A stretch of DNA of 64,000 nt. Source: Bursaphelenchus xylophilus (lineage: Eukaryota; Nematoda; Chromadorea; Rhabditida; Aphelenchoididae). The notes beneath the pieces were generated by a model. That model was given only the letters and a program-made list of their open reading frames with translations. It did no database searches and had not been told where the DNA came from. Each line of letters opens with the position of its first letter. Position 1 is the first letter of the stretch. The translations under genes were made by a program, and so were the position numbers. The DNA lies in contig CAJFCV020000005.1 in assembly GCA_904066235.2 (NCBI GenBank), forward strand, positions 1,674,001 to 1,738,000, given 5' to 3'. Below, piece by piece: positions 1 to 11,944 of the stretch.

Positions 1-199
1 TATTGTACTACCCATCAATTACAATATCTTCAAATATCTCATGGTTGTCAACCAATTTATGTTCAAAAATGTACTTCAAATCAATCTCTACTTCATTTCG
101 TTTCTTTATTTTCACATAAACATCCGGAATTCTTCAAAATTCAACAAGAAATCAACAAAAATAATGTTAGACACCAAGTGTAATATCAATAATAAAATT

Positions 200-3100
200 C
201 TAGCCTCCTTTGATTCTCTCGAGTAATCCGGGGATATCCAGAGTTTTCAGTTTGTCAAGTAGGAGCTCGGGGTCGATGGGGTGTATTAATTTCGCGTAGT
301 TTTCGTTGGTTTTGACCAGTTCGTTGAAGACGAACATCTTCGGGTATTTCTGCATTAAAATCGAGCTGGGGTGGATTTTCAGCTTCACCGAGGGGTCTAG
401 CAGCAAGTAGTAGGTGTGTTCTTTGTCGTTGGTTTGGATGCACGTGTTGAGGAAGAAGCTTTCGACAATTGCTTTGCTAAAATTTCGAAAAATTTATTTA
501 TTTTTTTTTACAAGGAAAGTACTTCTATGCGGTATGGAGTTACAGGTCGAGAGATATATCAAAAAAACCGCAAAATTTTTCTGATTCAGAATATGTAAAA
601 ATTAGCTGCCTAATTTTGGTTTGAAAGGGCGAAAACCCCCTCAGAACTTTTCCCGCAACACCACGCAAATGCCTTTTTGACCAAGTTTTTACCAATTCAA
701 AAGCTTTGTTTTTGAGCTAAAGTAAACCCTGGCATCTTGACAAGCCTTACAAACATCAGATTTGATTAACACTACACCTTAATTAGTAGTTCCAATGTAA
801 AAACGCCCTTTTTTACATTAGAACTACTGATTAAGGTGTAGTATTTCCAGTCCGTCGGGAAAATAACGGCGGATTGTCGCGCCCCGGAATCGCATTTCAT
901 CGCTTTGCGACGGCAAGCCGCAGTTGGGGATTTGCACCCTTTTTTCGACGAGACGAGACATCTCGTTGCGATGACGCACCGTTATTTTTCCGACAGACTG
1001 ATAATCAAATTTGATATTTTAAGGATTGTCAAGATGCCAGGGTTTACTTTAGCTCAAAACAAAGCTTTTGATTTGGTAAAAACCTGGGGCCTGTTTCATC
1101 AACGAAAAATAAATAAAATAAACGAAAGAGAAAGCGAGAGAACACCCAAAACACGTTTCGAAGCGAGAGAGTCGCGACGGATTAGTAGAGACCCATCTAT
1201 AGAGCGGCGCATTTATCAGAGCGATCGGAGTGACTTTTTACGTCCAAAACGGGGGGTTCTCTACAGTAATCAGTGGATAACTCGGCTCTCGGTGGTCGTA
1301 GAATCACCCTTCCAAAATCCAAATAAAGCTATTACCAACAGCTACGGGATATCGAAATTTCATATTTATACTTCAAAAAATGAACTCAATAGACACCTAG
1401 TAGATCGTGGTATTCAAGTTTTTTTACGGTTTTTTCTGAAAAACGTTATTTTTTCAGTCAGTTTTCAACATAATGGGATAAAATTGGTACCAGTCGATAG
1501 CCCAACGTCTAATCTATAAAACTTTTTTAGAGGGGTGGTTTACTTCAAAAAATGAACTCGGTAGACACCTAGTAGATCACAGTATTTACGCTGTTTTTAC
1601 GTTTTTTCGGGAAAAACCTTTGTTTTTCACTCAGTCTTTAACATAATGGGATAAAATTAGTACCAGTCGATAGCCCAACGTCTAATCTATAAAAAATTTT
1701 TAGAGGGGCGGCTTCTTTTGCCCTGTGGCCTGCGAAACGTCTATGTTTACTGTCATGAACCACCGTTTTTGACACAAAAAACCATCGCGTTTCGAGGGCG
1801 CTTTTCCTCTCTTTTGGTTTTTTCGGAAACGATCGAAGGACTTTTTACGCAAATAGAAGACATCGTCTCACGAAATTGAACGTTTCGCAGGCCACAGGGC
1901 AAAAGAAGCCGCCCCTCTAAAAATTTTTTATAGATTAGACGTTGGGCTATCGACTGGTACTAATTTTATCCCATTATGTTAAAGACTGAGTGAAAAACAA
2001 AGGTTTTTCCCGAAGAAACGTAAAAAAAGCCTAAATACTGTGATCTACTAGGTGTCTACCGAGTTCATTTTTTGAAGTAAACCGCCCCTCTAAAAAAGTT
2101 TTGTAGAGTAAAGGTTTGGCTATCGACTGATACCAATTTTATCCCATTATGTTAAAAATTGTCTGAAAAAATAATGGTTTTCAGAAAAAAACGTCAAAAA
2201 AGTTGAATACTACGATCTACTAGGTGTCTACTGAGTTCATTTTTTGAAGTATAAATATGAAATTTGGATATCACGTAGCTCTAGGGAATAGCTTTATTTG
2301 GTTTTTGGAAGGGTGACTCTATGACCACCGGGAGCCGAGTTATCCACTGATTACTGCTGAGAACCCCCCGTTTTGGACGTAAAAAGTCACTCCGATCGCT
2401 GTGATAAATGCGCCGCTCTATAGATGGTCTCTACTAATCTGTCGCGACTCTCTCGCTTCGAAACGTGTTTTGGATGTTCTCTCGCTTTCCCTTTCGTTTA
2501 TTTTATTTATTTTTCGTTGATGAAACAGGCCCCTGGTCAAAAAGGCATTTGCGTGGTGTTGCAAGAAAAGTTCTGAGGGGTTTTTCGCCCTTGCAAACCA
2601 AAATTGGGCAGCTAATTTTTACATATTCTGAATCAGAAAAAATTTGCGATGTTTTTTTGATATATATGTCGACCTGTAACTCCATACCCCACAGAAGTAT
2701 TTTTTTGTAAAAAAATTTTATTTTTTTTCAAGACCTGACTTAAAAATTTCTTTTTTATCAATTCCACTGAACAAAACTTACTTCAACGGTTTCTCCAGCT
2801 CTTGTCCAAACAGTTTGTCCTTCTTGGGATCACAAACTTTTTTACTCTCACATTGGACTGTAAGCTGTCGGCGCAGCTGCGTAATTTCTTTGAAGAATTT
2901 TGGATTCAACTGCTTGTCTTTTTCGCGTTTCTTCTGAAAACAAATTAAGTCATCCAAATTTCTAATAAAAATCTCAAAAATCCAAAAAAAAATATTAAAA
3001 TAGGACGCGACCTGCGGCTGATAATAGAAAAAAATTCGAGCATACAAAATAGATCGCCATACTTTCCTTTTATGAACAGTTCAACATAAATTTACGGCTA

Positions 3101-6100
3101 CAATCCGAGAATTCCGACTCTGTCGCAAAAGCTTTGATTAAAGCCAGGGCGCAGGCTGCGTGGAAAAAATGTTTCAAAATCAAAAATTTCGACTTTAAAA
3201 AACATTCCGATGCTCCAGACATAACCCTTAACCGCATTTTTGCCCAAAATTTCCCTTCAAACGACAAAATTCCCTCTAACCTAGGGCACGAGCTGCCAAT
3301 ACAAAAATCTCAAATTTCATCCAAAATCGAATCAAATCTAGATAAAGCACATTCAGCCCAGCCCAAATTCCCCACTCACCCATTCCTTTTCATCCATTTT
3401 CCTGTTCATTTTGATGATCTTCATGATGGCCACCAAGTCTGATGTGTTGTTCTTCAGTAAGCTGTCCCGTTCATGTTGGATTCGTGCTTTCGTTGCTTCG
3501 TCCATGTCCTCCCTCAAGCTCAAAAACATCTCTTCCGTGATGGAGCATAAGCACGCGATCTGAATGCCGGTCTGTGTGATCTCCTCTTTCGCGCATTGTA
3601 GTATGAAATGGCCGAGTTGTGGGGTCACCGGGAGTGGTCGAATCTTGTTGCCGGCGCTTGTTAGGGCGTAGGTTTGTCTGCAGAATTTGGTTTATGACAT
3701 TCAAAATCAGTCTAATCCACTATTCGCCATTTTTGTGGGCGCAGGCTGCGGATTAAAAAATTTTGTAGGGCGCGAGCTGCCGAGGCTCCAATATCAAAAA
3801 GTAGTGCAAATTTGATTAAAAATCACATTCTGCTACTTCTACGACAATATTGCACTCTTTAATCCCATAAAACACAGAGAAACAAAAGCCAAGCTCGGGC
3901 GCAGCTCGCCAACATCAAAAACCTCGCAAATCAACGGGAAATCGCTCAAACTGCACTCATAAACGTCGTTTGCGTATTTTACATCCCCTTCAAGCCCCCA
4001 ATTCACTTCTCTTACAAAATTTTCACATTATTTTACCCTACTTACTCCACTTTTTCGTCATCGCTCATGTCGTAAAACTCTCGGCGTTCTCTTTTGTGAA
4101 GTCCATCGAACAATTGGATCAGATGCAAGGAATACAGTTCAAAAAGAGCTTCGGCCCACGCCGTCTTCGGCGGGTTATTCAAGAGTTTGATTTTGGAGAG
4201 CTTGGCAAAACCCATGTCGATTAGCATCATCGTCACGTGGCTGAGGTTGCAGCGCTCCACTTCGGGGACGGTCTGGTCCAAGAATGCGTCGTATTGTTGC
4301 TTCGTGTAGAGGCGGAAGCACTTGCCGGGGCCGGTGCGGCCCGCACGGCCGGCTCTTTGAATGGCCTGGGCTTTGGAGACGTCGTTGATTACGAGCTGAT
4401 CCAGCCGCAGATTCTTGGTGGTCCATCTGGGAAAGGTTATATTACAGATTCTTGCATGTTACAGTATAATCTGACTTCTTTTTTACCCTGTTTTACTTTC
4501 ACCTTCAGCAAAAAATTCAAGTTTCCCAAAAAACCGAAACTTTTTGTCAAAAAAATTATTTCCTGAAAAATTACAGTATCCCCAGGAACAAAAATGTTAA
4601 TAACAGAAGCTACAGTACCCCAAACTATTATTTCCATTCAATTTCAACCACATTTCAACTCTTTTTCAACAAAAAAAAATAAAAATATCCAAAAATCCCG
4701 ACTTCTTGACCAAAATCTGAAAATTTTGAAAAAATTACAGTATTCCTCGGAATAAAACTGTTAATAATAGAAGCTACAGTACCCTGAAATACTATTTCCT
4801 TTCAAATTCAACCACATTTCAACCGTTTTTAAACAAAAAAAATCAAAAATTTCCAAAAATCCCGACTTCTTAACGAAAATCTCAAAATTTCGAAAAAATT
4901 ACAGTAACCCTCATTATAATAATGTGATTTCCAGATCCTACATGCCTCACACTTTCAATTCACAACAATTTTCCCCTTCGTCAACGCTATTTTTGCTCTG
5001 AAAATTGCAAAAATCCCCGAAAAAACGGCAAAACAGACGTTTTCCTCGCTAAAACCTACAAAATCTCCCTTACCAACGTATTTTCGCGCAAACTCACTTT
5101 TGTTTCACCTTTCCACAGTCCACCACCACTCTGACATCGGGGATTGTGATCGAAGTTTCCGCGATATTCGTCGCGATCACAATTTTCCGGCGTTCCTTGG
5201 AGACCTCGAAGATCTTCGGGCGATCATGTCCCAAGGCGGCGTAGAAGGCGATAATGTCCGCGTCGGGGATGGCTTTTCTCAACGCTCTCAGCGCGGAGAC
5301 AATTTCCTCTTGGCCGGTGAGGAAGACGAGGAAGGCGTGAGTGGTGGGCTCTGACTGATGCAGTTGATAGACCGTCCGCAACGTCAGATCGAGGTAGTCG
5401 TCGGCGGGTTGGGGAAGAAAGTGGGTCTGAAACGTGGCAATGAAGACCAAAAACCACATTTATTTGGCTTATTTTGAGGAAAACCCGCTTTTTTATCAAA
5501 AATTTTTTTACAAGGAAAGTTCTTCTATAGGCTATGAAGTTACAGGTCAAGTTATTCATTCGGAGGAGCGTCGAATCTTGGTTTTAGGCAAGAAATTTGT
5601 GTCCGGACATTAGAAAAATTTGATAAAAAAAGTGATTTTTCCTCTAAATGAGGTAAATAAATCTAGCTTTTAGTCGTAATTGCCAAGTTTCACAAGGAAA
5701 GTACCTCTATGGGGTATGGAGTTACAGGTCGAGTTATATATCAAAAAAAACCGCAAAATTTTTCTGATTCAGAATATGTAAAAATTAGCTGCCCAGTTTT
5801 GGCTTGTAAGGGCGAAAAACCCTCGGAACTTTCCTCACAACACCACGCAAATGCCTTTTTAACCAAGTTTTTACCAATTCAAAAGTTTTGTTTTGAGCTA
5901 AAGTGAACCCTCTTGACAAGCCTTAAAGTATCAAATTTGATTATTTTTTACATTGGAACTACCAATTAAGGTGGAGTATTAATCAAACCTGATATTCTAA
6001 GGCTTGTCAAGATGTCAGGGTTTACTTTAGCTCAAAACAAAACATTTGATTTGATAAAAACTTGGGCAAAAAGGCATTTGTGTGGTGTTGCGGGAAAAGT

Positions 6101-9049
6101 TCTGAGGGTTTTTTCGCCCTTAAAAACCAAACTTGGGTAGCTAATTTTTACATATTCTGAATCAGAAAAGTGTTGCGATTTTTTGATATATGTCTCGACC
6201 TGTAACTCCATACCCCATATAACTACTTTCCTTGTGAAACTTGGCAATTTCGACTAAAAACTAGATTTATTTACCTTACTTAGAGGAAAAATCACCTTTT
6301 TTATCAAATTTTTCTAATGTCCGGACACAAACTTCTTGCCCAAAAACAAAAGCTCAGGCCATAAAGCAGCAATAAATACCAGTTACAAGAGAAAAGCTTA
6401 ATTTCAAAAAAAAAACAATTTTTTTTTTAAAAATCTAAAATTCTACCTAAAATAAGGTGAAAATATAAATTTTATGTCTAAAACAAAAGCCCCTGCCACT
6501 TAAACTACCGTAAAATCAACCATAAAATCATAAGCCACCATATTAAACCGTAAACTAGCCAGGGATTTCTTCAATTTTTTCAAAAACAAACTTTTTCTCA
6601 AATTTCTGCCTAAAATAAGGTAAAAATTTCTGAAAACCCTCAAAATTTTCCAAAATTCTATCCAAAATTTCGCTAAAAATTACCAAAAATCACTCAAATT
6701 TCTACCTACTTCAATTTCGAATGACCTTCCAGGGATGAAATACGCCTCCACTCCATTGTAGTACTGTTTTAGACCTTCCACATCCATATAAGCGGACATC
6801 AAAATTATTTTCAAATTGCTTCTTTTGCGTAGTCGCTGGAGCAAAAAGAGGAGAATATCCGTGTCCACACTTCGTTCATGGACCTCATCGATGATCACGC
6901 ACTTGTAATTTTTGAGTTCTTTGTCGTATAAAATCTCTCGCAGCAAAATTCCATCCGTCATGTACGTGATCCTCGTTTTTTCCGACGTCTCATTCTCAAA
7001 TCTGAACTTGTATCCCACCTGAAAATCACAAACTCAGAGCAAAATTTGACAACGAAAGTGCTTCTATGAGGTATGGAGTTACAGGTCGAGAGCAGAGATT
7101 GCCACGGCTCCGGAGCCGGCTCTTGGCTCCGGCTCCCGAGCCCAAAGTCGGAGCCAGGCTTCCCAGCGGTCAGAAAAGTAAAAAATTTCGTGATCTTGTT
7201 AAACCAAATTGCTTGAAAAACACTGCGGAGGATGCGGCTTGACTGCAGAAACGTTGGCTATCTCTGGCACTAATAACTTTTATTTTTGGAAAAATATTTT
7301 TAAAAAACATTTTGCATAGGAGCCGGGATTCGGAGCCGGAGGCCTTTTTAAATTTTGCACGGAGCCAAGAGCCGGAGCTGCAAAATTGGCCTCGTGCTCC
7401 GGCTCTGGGAGCTAAGAGCCGGAGCCAAAATTTTGACCGTGGCAATCTCTGCACGGAACTTCGCAAGCCAGCGCTTAAATTTAGCTTCTTTTCAAGCCAT
7501 TTTAAATAGTTTATACCCTCTTTTTTGGCCAAAAAATATCAAAAATTTCACAAGGAAACTGCTTTTATGGGGTATGGAGTTACAAGTCGAGAGATATATC
7601 AAAAAAATCGCAAAATTTTTCTGATTCAGAATATGTAAAAATTAGCTGCTCAATTTTGGTTTGTAAGGGCGAAAAACCCCCTCAGAACTTTTCTCGCAAC
7701 ACCATGCAAACGCCTTTTTGAGCAAGTTTTTACCAAACCAAAAGATTGTTTTTGAGCTGTAAGGTAAATCCTGGCACCTTGACAAGCCTTAAAATACCGA
7801 ATTTGATTAATACTACACCTTTATTAGTTGATCCAATATAACAAAGAGGAGATTTATTAAGGTGTAGTATTAATTAAATTTGGTATTTTAAGGCTTGTCA
7901 ATGATGCCAAGGTTTACTTTAGCTCAAAACACAGCTTTGGAATTGGTAAAAACTTGGTCAAAAAGGCATTTGCGTGGTGTTGCGAGAAAAGTTCAGAGGG
8001 CTTTTTCACCCTTACAAACCAAAATTGGGCAGCTAATTTTTACATATTTTGAATCAGAAAAATTTTGCGATTTTTTTGATATATCTCTCGACCTGTAACT
8101 CCATACCCCATAAAAGCACTTTCCTTGAGAAATTTTTGATATTTTTTCGCCAAAAAGAGGGTATAAACCATTTAAAATGGCTTGAAAAGAAGCTCAATTT
8201 AAGCACAAGCACATTCTCTACAATTGCGAAGTTCCGTGATCCGTATTTTACCCTAAACATCAACAAAATCATATAAATCATGATACCCACCTCGTCTCCA
8301 ACTTCGCAGTTCCGTTCATGAGCAACTCTCCTCGCCAAGTTCAACGCAGCAACTCGTCTCGGCTGAGAAACAGCTACTTTGGCTGTGGGATCGTCTTTGA
8401 AGACGCGGTCGATAACAATCTGCGGAATTTTCGTACTCTTTCCAGAGCCGGTCTCACTAACAAAAATCACAAAATCTTCTTTTTTAATTTTCTTCTCAAC
8501 CAAATCAGCCATTTCTTCGACTGGCAAGAGCTGAAAGAGAGGTAATAATAGAGATTTCACATTGTTATAGGAGGAGTTTCAATGAATTTCACCTTATTTT
8601 AGGTAACTTTAGGCAAATTCATATAAATTTAGCTCGAAATTTAACATTTCGGGTGAATTTAAACAAAATTCTCTTTTAAAATCAAGCCATAGGACAAGGT
8701 AAGAGAATGAGGCAGCTAACGCATCCATTTTTTGATATCTAAACATCGAACAAATAATTTATAATACACTCACCTCCTTTGGCTTTTTATTCTCTTTTTC
8801 CTTGCTCCTCCGTTCCCGATCTCGATCCCGATCTCTTCGCTTATAGTCGTCGTGATGTCGACCATTGTGTTTTCGATAATCCCCATTGCTCGAACGGCCA
8901 TGTCCGTACGCATCTCGATAGCTGACCTTCACATAAGATCCGGGCGTGCTATAGCGTTTCGAGCCGGAACTACTCTCCCGCCGATTGTCGTAGTTGCGGT
9001 CGTCGTAGCTCTTGCGACTGCGATGCGGCATGTCCACCGGACGAGGCAT
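200..9049 (-). CDS. DEAH-box RNA helicase (DHX33/DHX15-like), 8 exons
   Basis: Exons on the minus strand: 9049-8774, 8530-8291, 7018-6710, 5426-5098, 4426-4046, 3677-3380, 2933-2782, 476-200; they join in frame to 753 aa. Residues 1-92 are rich in R, S, D and K (RS-like tail). Motifs: I GSGKST (~120-125), Ia QPRRVAA, II DEVH (~216-219), III SAY (~247-249), FLTGQEE, V TNIAETSIT (~361-369), VI QRAGRAGR (~410), then a short HA2 region and an OB-fold with IHPSS. ATP-driven RNA remodelling in splicing or ribosome biogenesis is the family role. The order and the words around VFLTGQEE and VPEVERCNL look closest to DHX33, with DHX15 as alternative. Odd points: DEVH instead of DEAH, SAY instead of SAT. 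Start chosen because the next upstream signal is a promoter-like motif at 9259. Introns 2, 3 and 7 are filled with foldback repeats. Confidence 0.85.
848..1010. mobile_element. nested MITE, about 160 bp, TIR CAGTCCGTCGG
   Basis: Sits at the hairpin turn of the F1 copy. Ends are inverted: CAGTCCGTCGGGAAAATAAC on the left, its complement GTTATTTTTCCGACAGACTG on the right. Interior has a GACGAGACGAGACATCTCGT palindrome. Non-coding. Confidence 0.6.
1088..2531. mobile_element. nested 1.44-kb foldback with 5-bp target duplication
   Basis: Perfect ends GGCCTGTTTCATCAACG / CGTTGATGAAACAGGCC, flanked by CCTGG on both sides (1083-1087 and 2532-2536). Without the insert the F1 sequence reads AAACCTGGTCAAAAAGG, as in other F1 copies. 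Each arm contains two ~175-bp direct repeats (AATGAACTCGGTAGACACC ... AACATAATGGGATAAAATT). Arms differ by only scattered substitutions. No coding capacity found. Confidence 0.75.
4560..4915. repeat. two-copy ~168-bp direct repeat in helicase intron 4
   Basis: GAAAAATTACAGTATCCCC ... AAGCTACAGTACCC ... CAACCACATTTCAAC is repeated at ~4562 and ~4730, with a third partial start at ~4895. Copies ~85% alike by eye. Confidence 0.6.
5568..6352. repeat. palindrome with F1 core, helicase intron 3
   Basis: Arms 5568-5950 and 5975-6352. Outside F1 (which begins near 5690 and ends near 6230) the arms keep matching for ~120 bp: GTGTCCGGACATTAGAAAAA on the left and its inverse on the right. That flank is not part of F1 elsewhere. 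Confidence 0.7.
7093..7452. mobile_element. GC-rich 360-bp element with TIR GCAGAGATTGCCACGG
   Basis: Left end GCAGAGATTGCCACGG, right end CCGTGGCAATCTCTGC. Interior is rich in GGAGCCGG / CCGGCTCC words, unlike the AT-rich intron. Sits in helicase intron 2 next to the palindrome that starts at ~7453. Non-coding. Confidence 0.6.
7453..8255. repeat. palindrome with F1 core, helicase intron 2
   Basis: Arms ~7453-7835 and ~7850-8255 match beyond F1: left ACGGAACTTCGCAAGC ... AAATTTAGCTTCTTTTCAAG, inverse on the right ending CTTCAATTTAAGC ... GCGAAGTTCCGTG (approximate). Right limit lies ~35 bp from the donor of intron 2 (8290). Confidence 0.7.
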
Positions 9050-9258
9050 TTTTGGCCTGAAACAAGAAGAAGAAAAAAGTTGGGAGATTTGATGGTCATG
9101 GATAATATAAACCGAAATAACTCGAAAAAAATAGATGAAATAAGGCTAAAACATCTTCAGAATCCCTTAAAAAGCTCTAGATTCATGTTTTTTGTCAAAA
9201 AATTATCTTATTTTTGACTTGATGCACAATGCCAAACGCGCATTTCTCAAAATAATTC

Positions 9259-9275
9259 GTGGTGGGACGCAGAAG
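9259..9275 (+). promoter_or_regulatory. promoter-like motif GTGGTGGGACGCAGAAG
   Basis: Lies ~210 bp upstream of the helicase start. A related GTTGCGGGACGCAGAAA is in the kinase/PIH1D1 spacer at 17886. The complement TCTGCGTCCC resembles the TCTGCGTCTC motif described in C. elegans core promoters. Function here is inferred. Confidence 0.35.
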
Positions 9276-9574
9276 ACGTGCCCGTGAAGATTAATTTTTG
9301 GTAAAATCTTGCAAAATTAAGACAATTTGGAGAATAAAAACGCTAGAAAAAGCTATAAAATTGTCTGAGGACGCCAAATATAGCCATTTTTGCTATAATA
9401 ACACCAAAAATTGTGTTTTCGCAGATTTTCGGCAATTTTAGGCCAAAAAACCTTTGGTAATCCTGTAAGATGCTGGTTAAAAATTAATTCTTTCCTAATT
9501 TATCTAAATACAAGAATTTGAGAACAATATTCATATCCAAAACAAAAAAATTTTAAAAATTCAAAACTTTTTAT

Positions 9575-11453
9575 TCAATTGTTATAAACTCCGAAATATT
9601 TCTTGCAGATCGAGCAGAAATGATACGTTTTTTTGAAGCCGGGGACAAATAGGAGAATCAGGAATAAAATCCAGGTGAATCCGAAGGTGAAAAATCCCAG
9701 AATTGCCGTCAAAACGAGGAGTCGTTTGATGAAGTTGTTGCGTTCAAATTTGACCGTAGTTTTAACCTGAAAAAATGAAAATAAAAAATTCGTGTTCTAA
9801 ACCGTTATAAACTATTCACAAATCAATCGCTGAAAGTTTTAGCTCCCTCTTTCCAGCGGCCGCCGAGATATTCGACTTTTTTCGAGAGAGCACGCAAAAT
9901 GTGGAGAGCGGTCAGAGAAAAACCCCCTTTTTGGCCGTATCTTTGCCAGTTTTGTGAGGAAAAAATTGATTTTTTGTGGAAAGATCACTCTCTACAGTAG
10001 AAATAAGCACAAATTTTTTTATCTCAAAATTCGCAAAAAATTGTCGTATTTTCTCCAACTTTCGGCCAAAAAATCTCGGTTGTTTCTGCAAAACGCGAGC
10101 TAAAAAATCCCGCATATGTCTTAGAAAAAATTATTCTAAAGTTTTTCCAAGCTTTTTTCAATATCGCGGAGTCAAAAAATAGTAATTTAGTCGGCCAGAT
10201 GAGCAGCGATTTTCCCCGCATAACTTTTTTGCTCCCGCTCGAAAAAATTTGATTTTTTGTGCAAAAATTTTACGGTTTAATACTAATAGAGCCTGGAATC
10301 TTCAATGCAAAAATCGCGAAAAAATTTTTATTTAATTTTTTTATTTTTTTTTTTTTATTTTTTTTTTTTTATTTTTTTATATTTTTCATTTTTTTAATCT
10401 TTTAAATTTTTTTAATTTAAAATTTTTCATTTTTTTTGCTTCAAAACTCACGGAAATATCGCATTCCTCACAGTAGACAGCAACCGGAATCTGATCCAAA
10501 ACCTCGCCCGCTCCGGAATTCCATTCTTCGCCCAAATCCTCGGATTCACTGTCATACCAATGGTCATCGAGAATGGTTTTGGCTTTCCTTTGGCTGGGCA
10601 AATCCAGTAAATGGGTCCTGAACGGGTTTGTGACGGGAATTACTGAAAATATGTATGATAGTTAATTTTTTGAGTATCTAAAAAATCAATTTTTCCATTC
10701 AAAATGGTGAGAAAAGACAAAAGTATCAAAAGGTTTCCTTCGAAACTTTTTTTATCCACTTTTGCGGGCGCAAGCTGCGGAATAAAAATTTTGATAGGGC
10801 GCGAGCTGCGGACCGATTTTTTTAACGAAAATTAAGATAAAAAAAGCAAAAGTATCAAAAACTTTCCTTCAAGAACTTTCATAATATTTATTATCCATTT
10901 TTGTGGGCGCAAGCTGCGGAATAAAAATTTTGATAGGGCGCGAGCTGCGGACCGGTTTTTTCTTCAAAAATGAAGAGAAAAAAAGCAAAAGTATCAAAAA
11001 CTTTCCTTCAAGAACTTTTATAAAATTTATTATTCATTTTTGCGGGCGCAAGTTGCGGAATAAAAATTTTGACAGGGCGCGAGCTGCCAAGCCTTCAATA
11101 TCAAAATTTGACAAAAAAATAATAAAAAATCTAATTTTGCTGATCCGACAAGTTTGTTCGTATTTTAACCCCAGAAAAAACTCAGAAAAAAAGTCAAGTT
11201 CGGGCGCAGCTCGCCAATGCAAAAAAGCTGTCAAATCTCCAGAAAATGGGTCAAATTGGAAATAAAACTATGAATACTATGCTAATTCGTATTTTACATT
11301 CTATCCGCCTTTCCAAATCGTTCCTTCTATCGGATTTTCGTATTATTTTGCCTTGAGAAAATCAAAAAATGTCAAAATAAATTCCTTACTCAATTCCCCA
11401 TCGTCCGGAACCTCTTTCTTTTTTTCGCCCAAGGTTATCCGTGAAATCGTCAT
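9575..11453 (-). CDS. LITAF-domain (LPS-induced TNF factor-like) membrane zinc protein, 3 exons
   Basis: Exons 11453-11390, 10642-10452 and 9766-9575 join to 148 aa. The split zinc ribbon of the LITAF domain is visible: CxxC as YCEECDIS at the end of exon 2, a hydrophobic stretch of about 23 residues (LLVLTAILGFFTFGFTWILF region), then HFCSIC near the C-terminus, ending YFGVYNN. The family is peripheral to late-endosome/lysosome membranes and inserts a hydrophobic loop. The N-terminal half is acidic and low complexity (DSESEDLGEEW). Exon 1 was found by phase: it ends with one base of a codon and exon 2 supplies two. A poly(A) hexamer directly follows the stop. The second intron carries a copy of the 440-bp TIR element also found around the chemoreceptor; the first intron carries a ~137-bp tandem repeat. 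Confidence 0.75.
9790..10165. mobile_element. partial copy of the F3 TIR element in LITAF-gene intron 2
   Basis: Shares GCCGCCGAGATATTCGAC, GAGAGCGGTCAGAGA, CTTTGCCAGTTTTGTG and TCTCGGTTGTTTCTGCAAA with the copies at 58573 and 59505. Its outer ends are worn. Confidence 0.6.
10720..11220. repeat. 3-4 copies of a ~137-bp tandem repeat carrying GGGCGC words, LITAF-gene intron 1
   Basis: Unit: AAAGTATCAAAAACTTTCCT ... TGCGGGCGCAAGCTGCGGAA ... ATAGGGCGCGAGCTGCGGAC. Copies start near 10720, 10850 and 10988; a last partial copy ends near 11115, followed by a lone CGGGCGCAGCTCGCC at ~11200. Confidence 0.7.
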
Positions 11454-11497
11454 TTCAATTCATAAAAAGCCGATTTTTGAAAAAAAAATCAAAAAAA

Positions 11498-11778
11498 TCG
11501 ACCGGTCGATAACAAAAAAATTCAAATGGAAAAATTCAAGCTTTTTTTGGGTTACTTTGATTAGAATCTTTTATTTTTGATTTTTGGAATTTTTTCGACC
11601 GGTCGATTTTTCATTTTTTGGTTTCTGGAATTTTTTCGACCGGTCGATTTTTCATTTTTTGGTTTTTGTAATTTTTTTCGACCGGTCGATTTTTCATTTT
11701 TTGGTTTTTGGAATTTTTTTCGACCGGTCGATTTTTCATTTTTTGGTTTTTGGAATTTTTTTTCGACCGGTCGATTTT
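11498..11778. repeat. array of 12-bp palindrome TCGACCGGTCGA, between kinase and LITAF genes
   Basis: Six copies, the last five about 41 bp apart with spacer TTTTTCATTTTTTGGTTTTT. Lies in the 490-bp space between the kinase stop (11945) and LITAF start (11453). Confidence 0.85.
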
Positions 11779-11944
11779 TTAAAGTTTAATTTTTTTAATT
11801 TTACACCTCTCAAAACAACGATGGCGACGAATATAAATAACATATATTACAATTGTTGATATGTACAGTATAATTTATTGTCCAAATACCAAAATAAATA
11901 CATCCAATCGATATAAAAAATGGATTTTTGCCTCCAGATAGCGT

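Larger units (their letters stand above)
500..2705. mobile_element. foldback element family F1 with two nested elements, in helicase intron 7
   Basis: Left arm 500-1087 and right arm 2532-2705 are inverted copies of family F1, whose arm runs from GGTATGGAGTTACAGGTCGAG through CGCAAAATTTTTCTGATTC, TTCTCGCAACACCACGC, AGCTAAAGTAAACCCTGGC to CACCTTAATTAGTAGTTCC at the centre. The left side also contains the turn of the hairpin (about 700-1090). F1 recurs at 5690-6230, 7555-8110, 39225-39830, 53165-53330/53630-53785 and as fragments at 5510 and 7060. No protein is encoded. The inverted match extends to near the intron's acceptor (477) and donor (2781). Confidence 0.75.

Noticed and set aside
1268..1300. 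GTGGATAACTCGGCTC resembles the GTGGATCACTCGGCTC box of 5.8S rRNA
   Set aside because: Only ~16 bases match and the sequence is repeated in inverse inside a foldback; no other rRNA sequence is nearby.
905..1519. 204-codon plus-strand frame
   Set aside because: Runs across the junction of F1, a nested MITE and the 1.44-kb foldback; no domain and no coding-like splice context.
11577..11859. Two overlapping ~70-90-codon frames with FFRPVDFSFFGF repeats
   Set aside because: Product of the TCGACCGGTCGA tandem array, not a protein.
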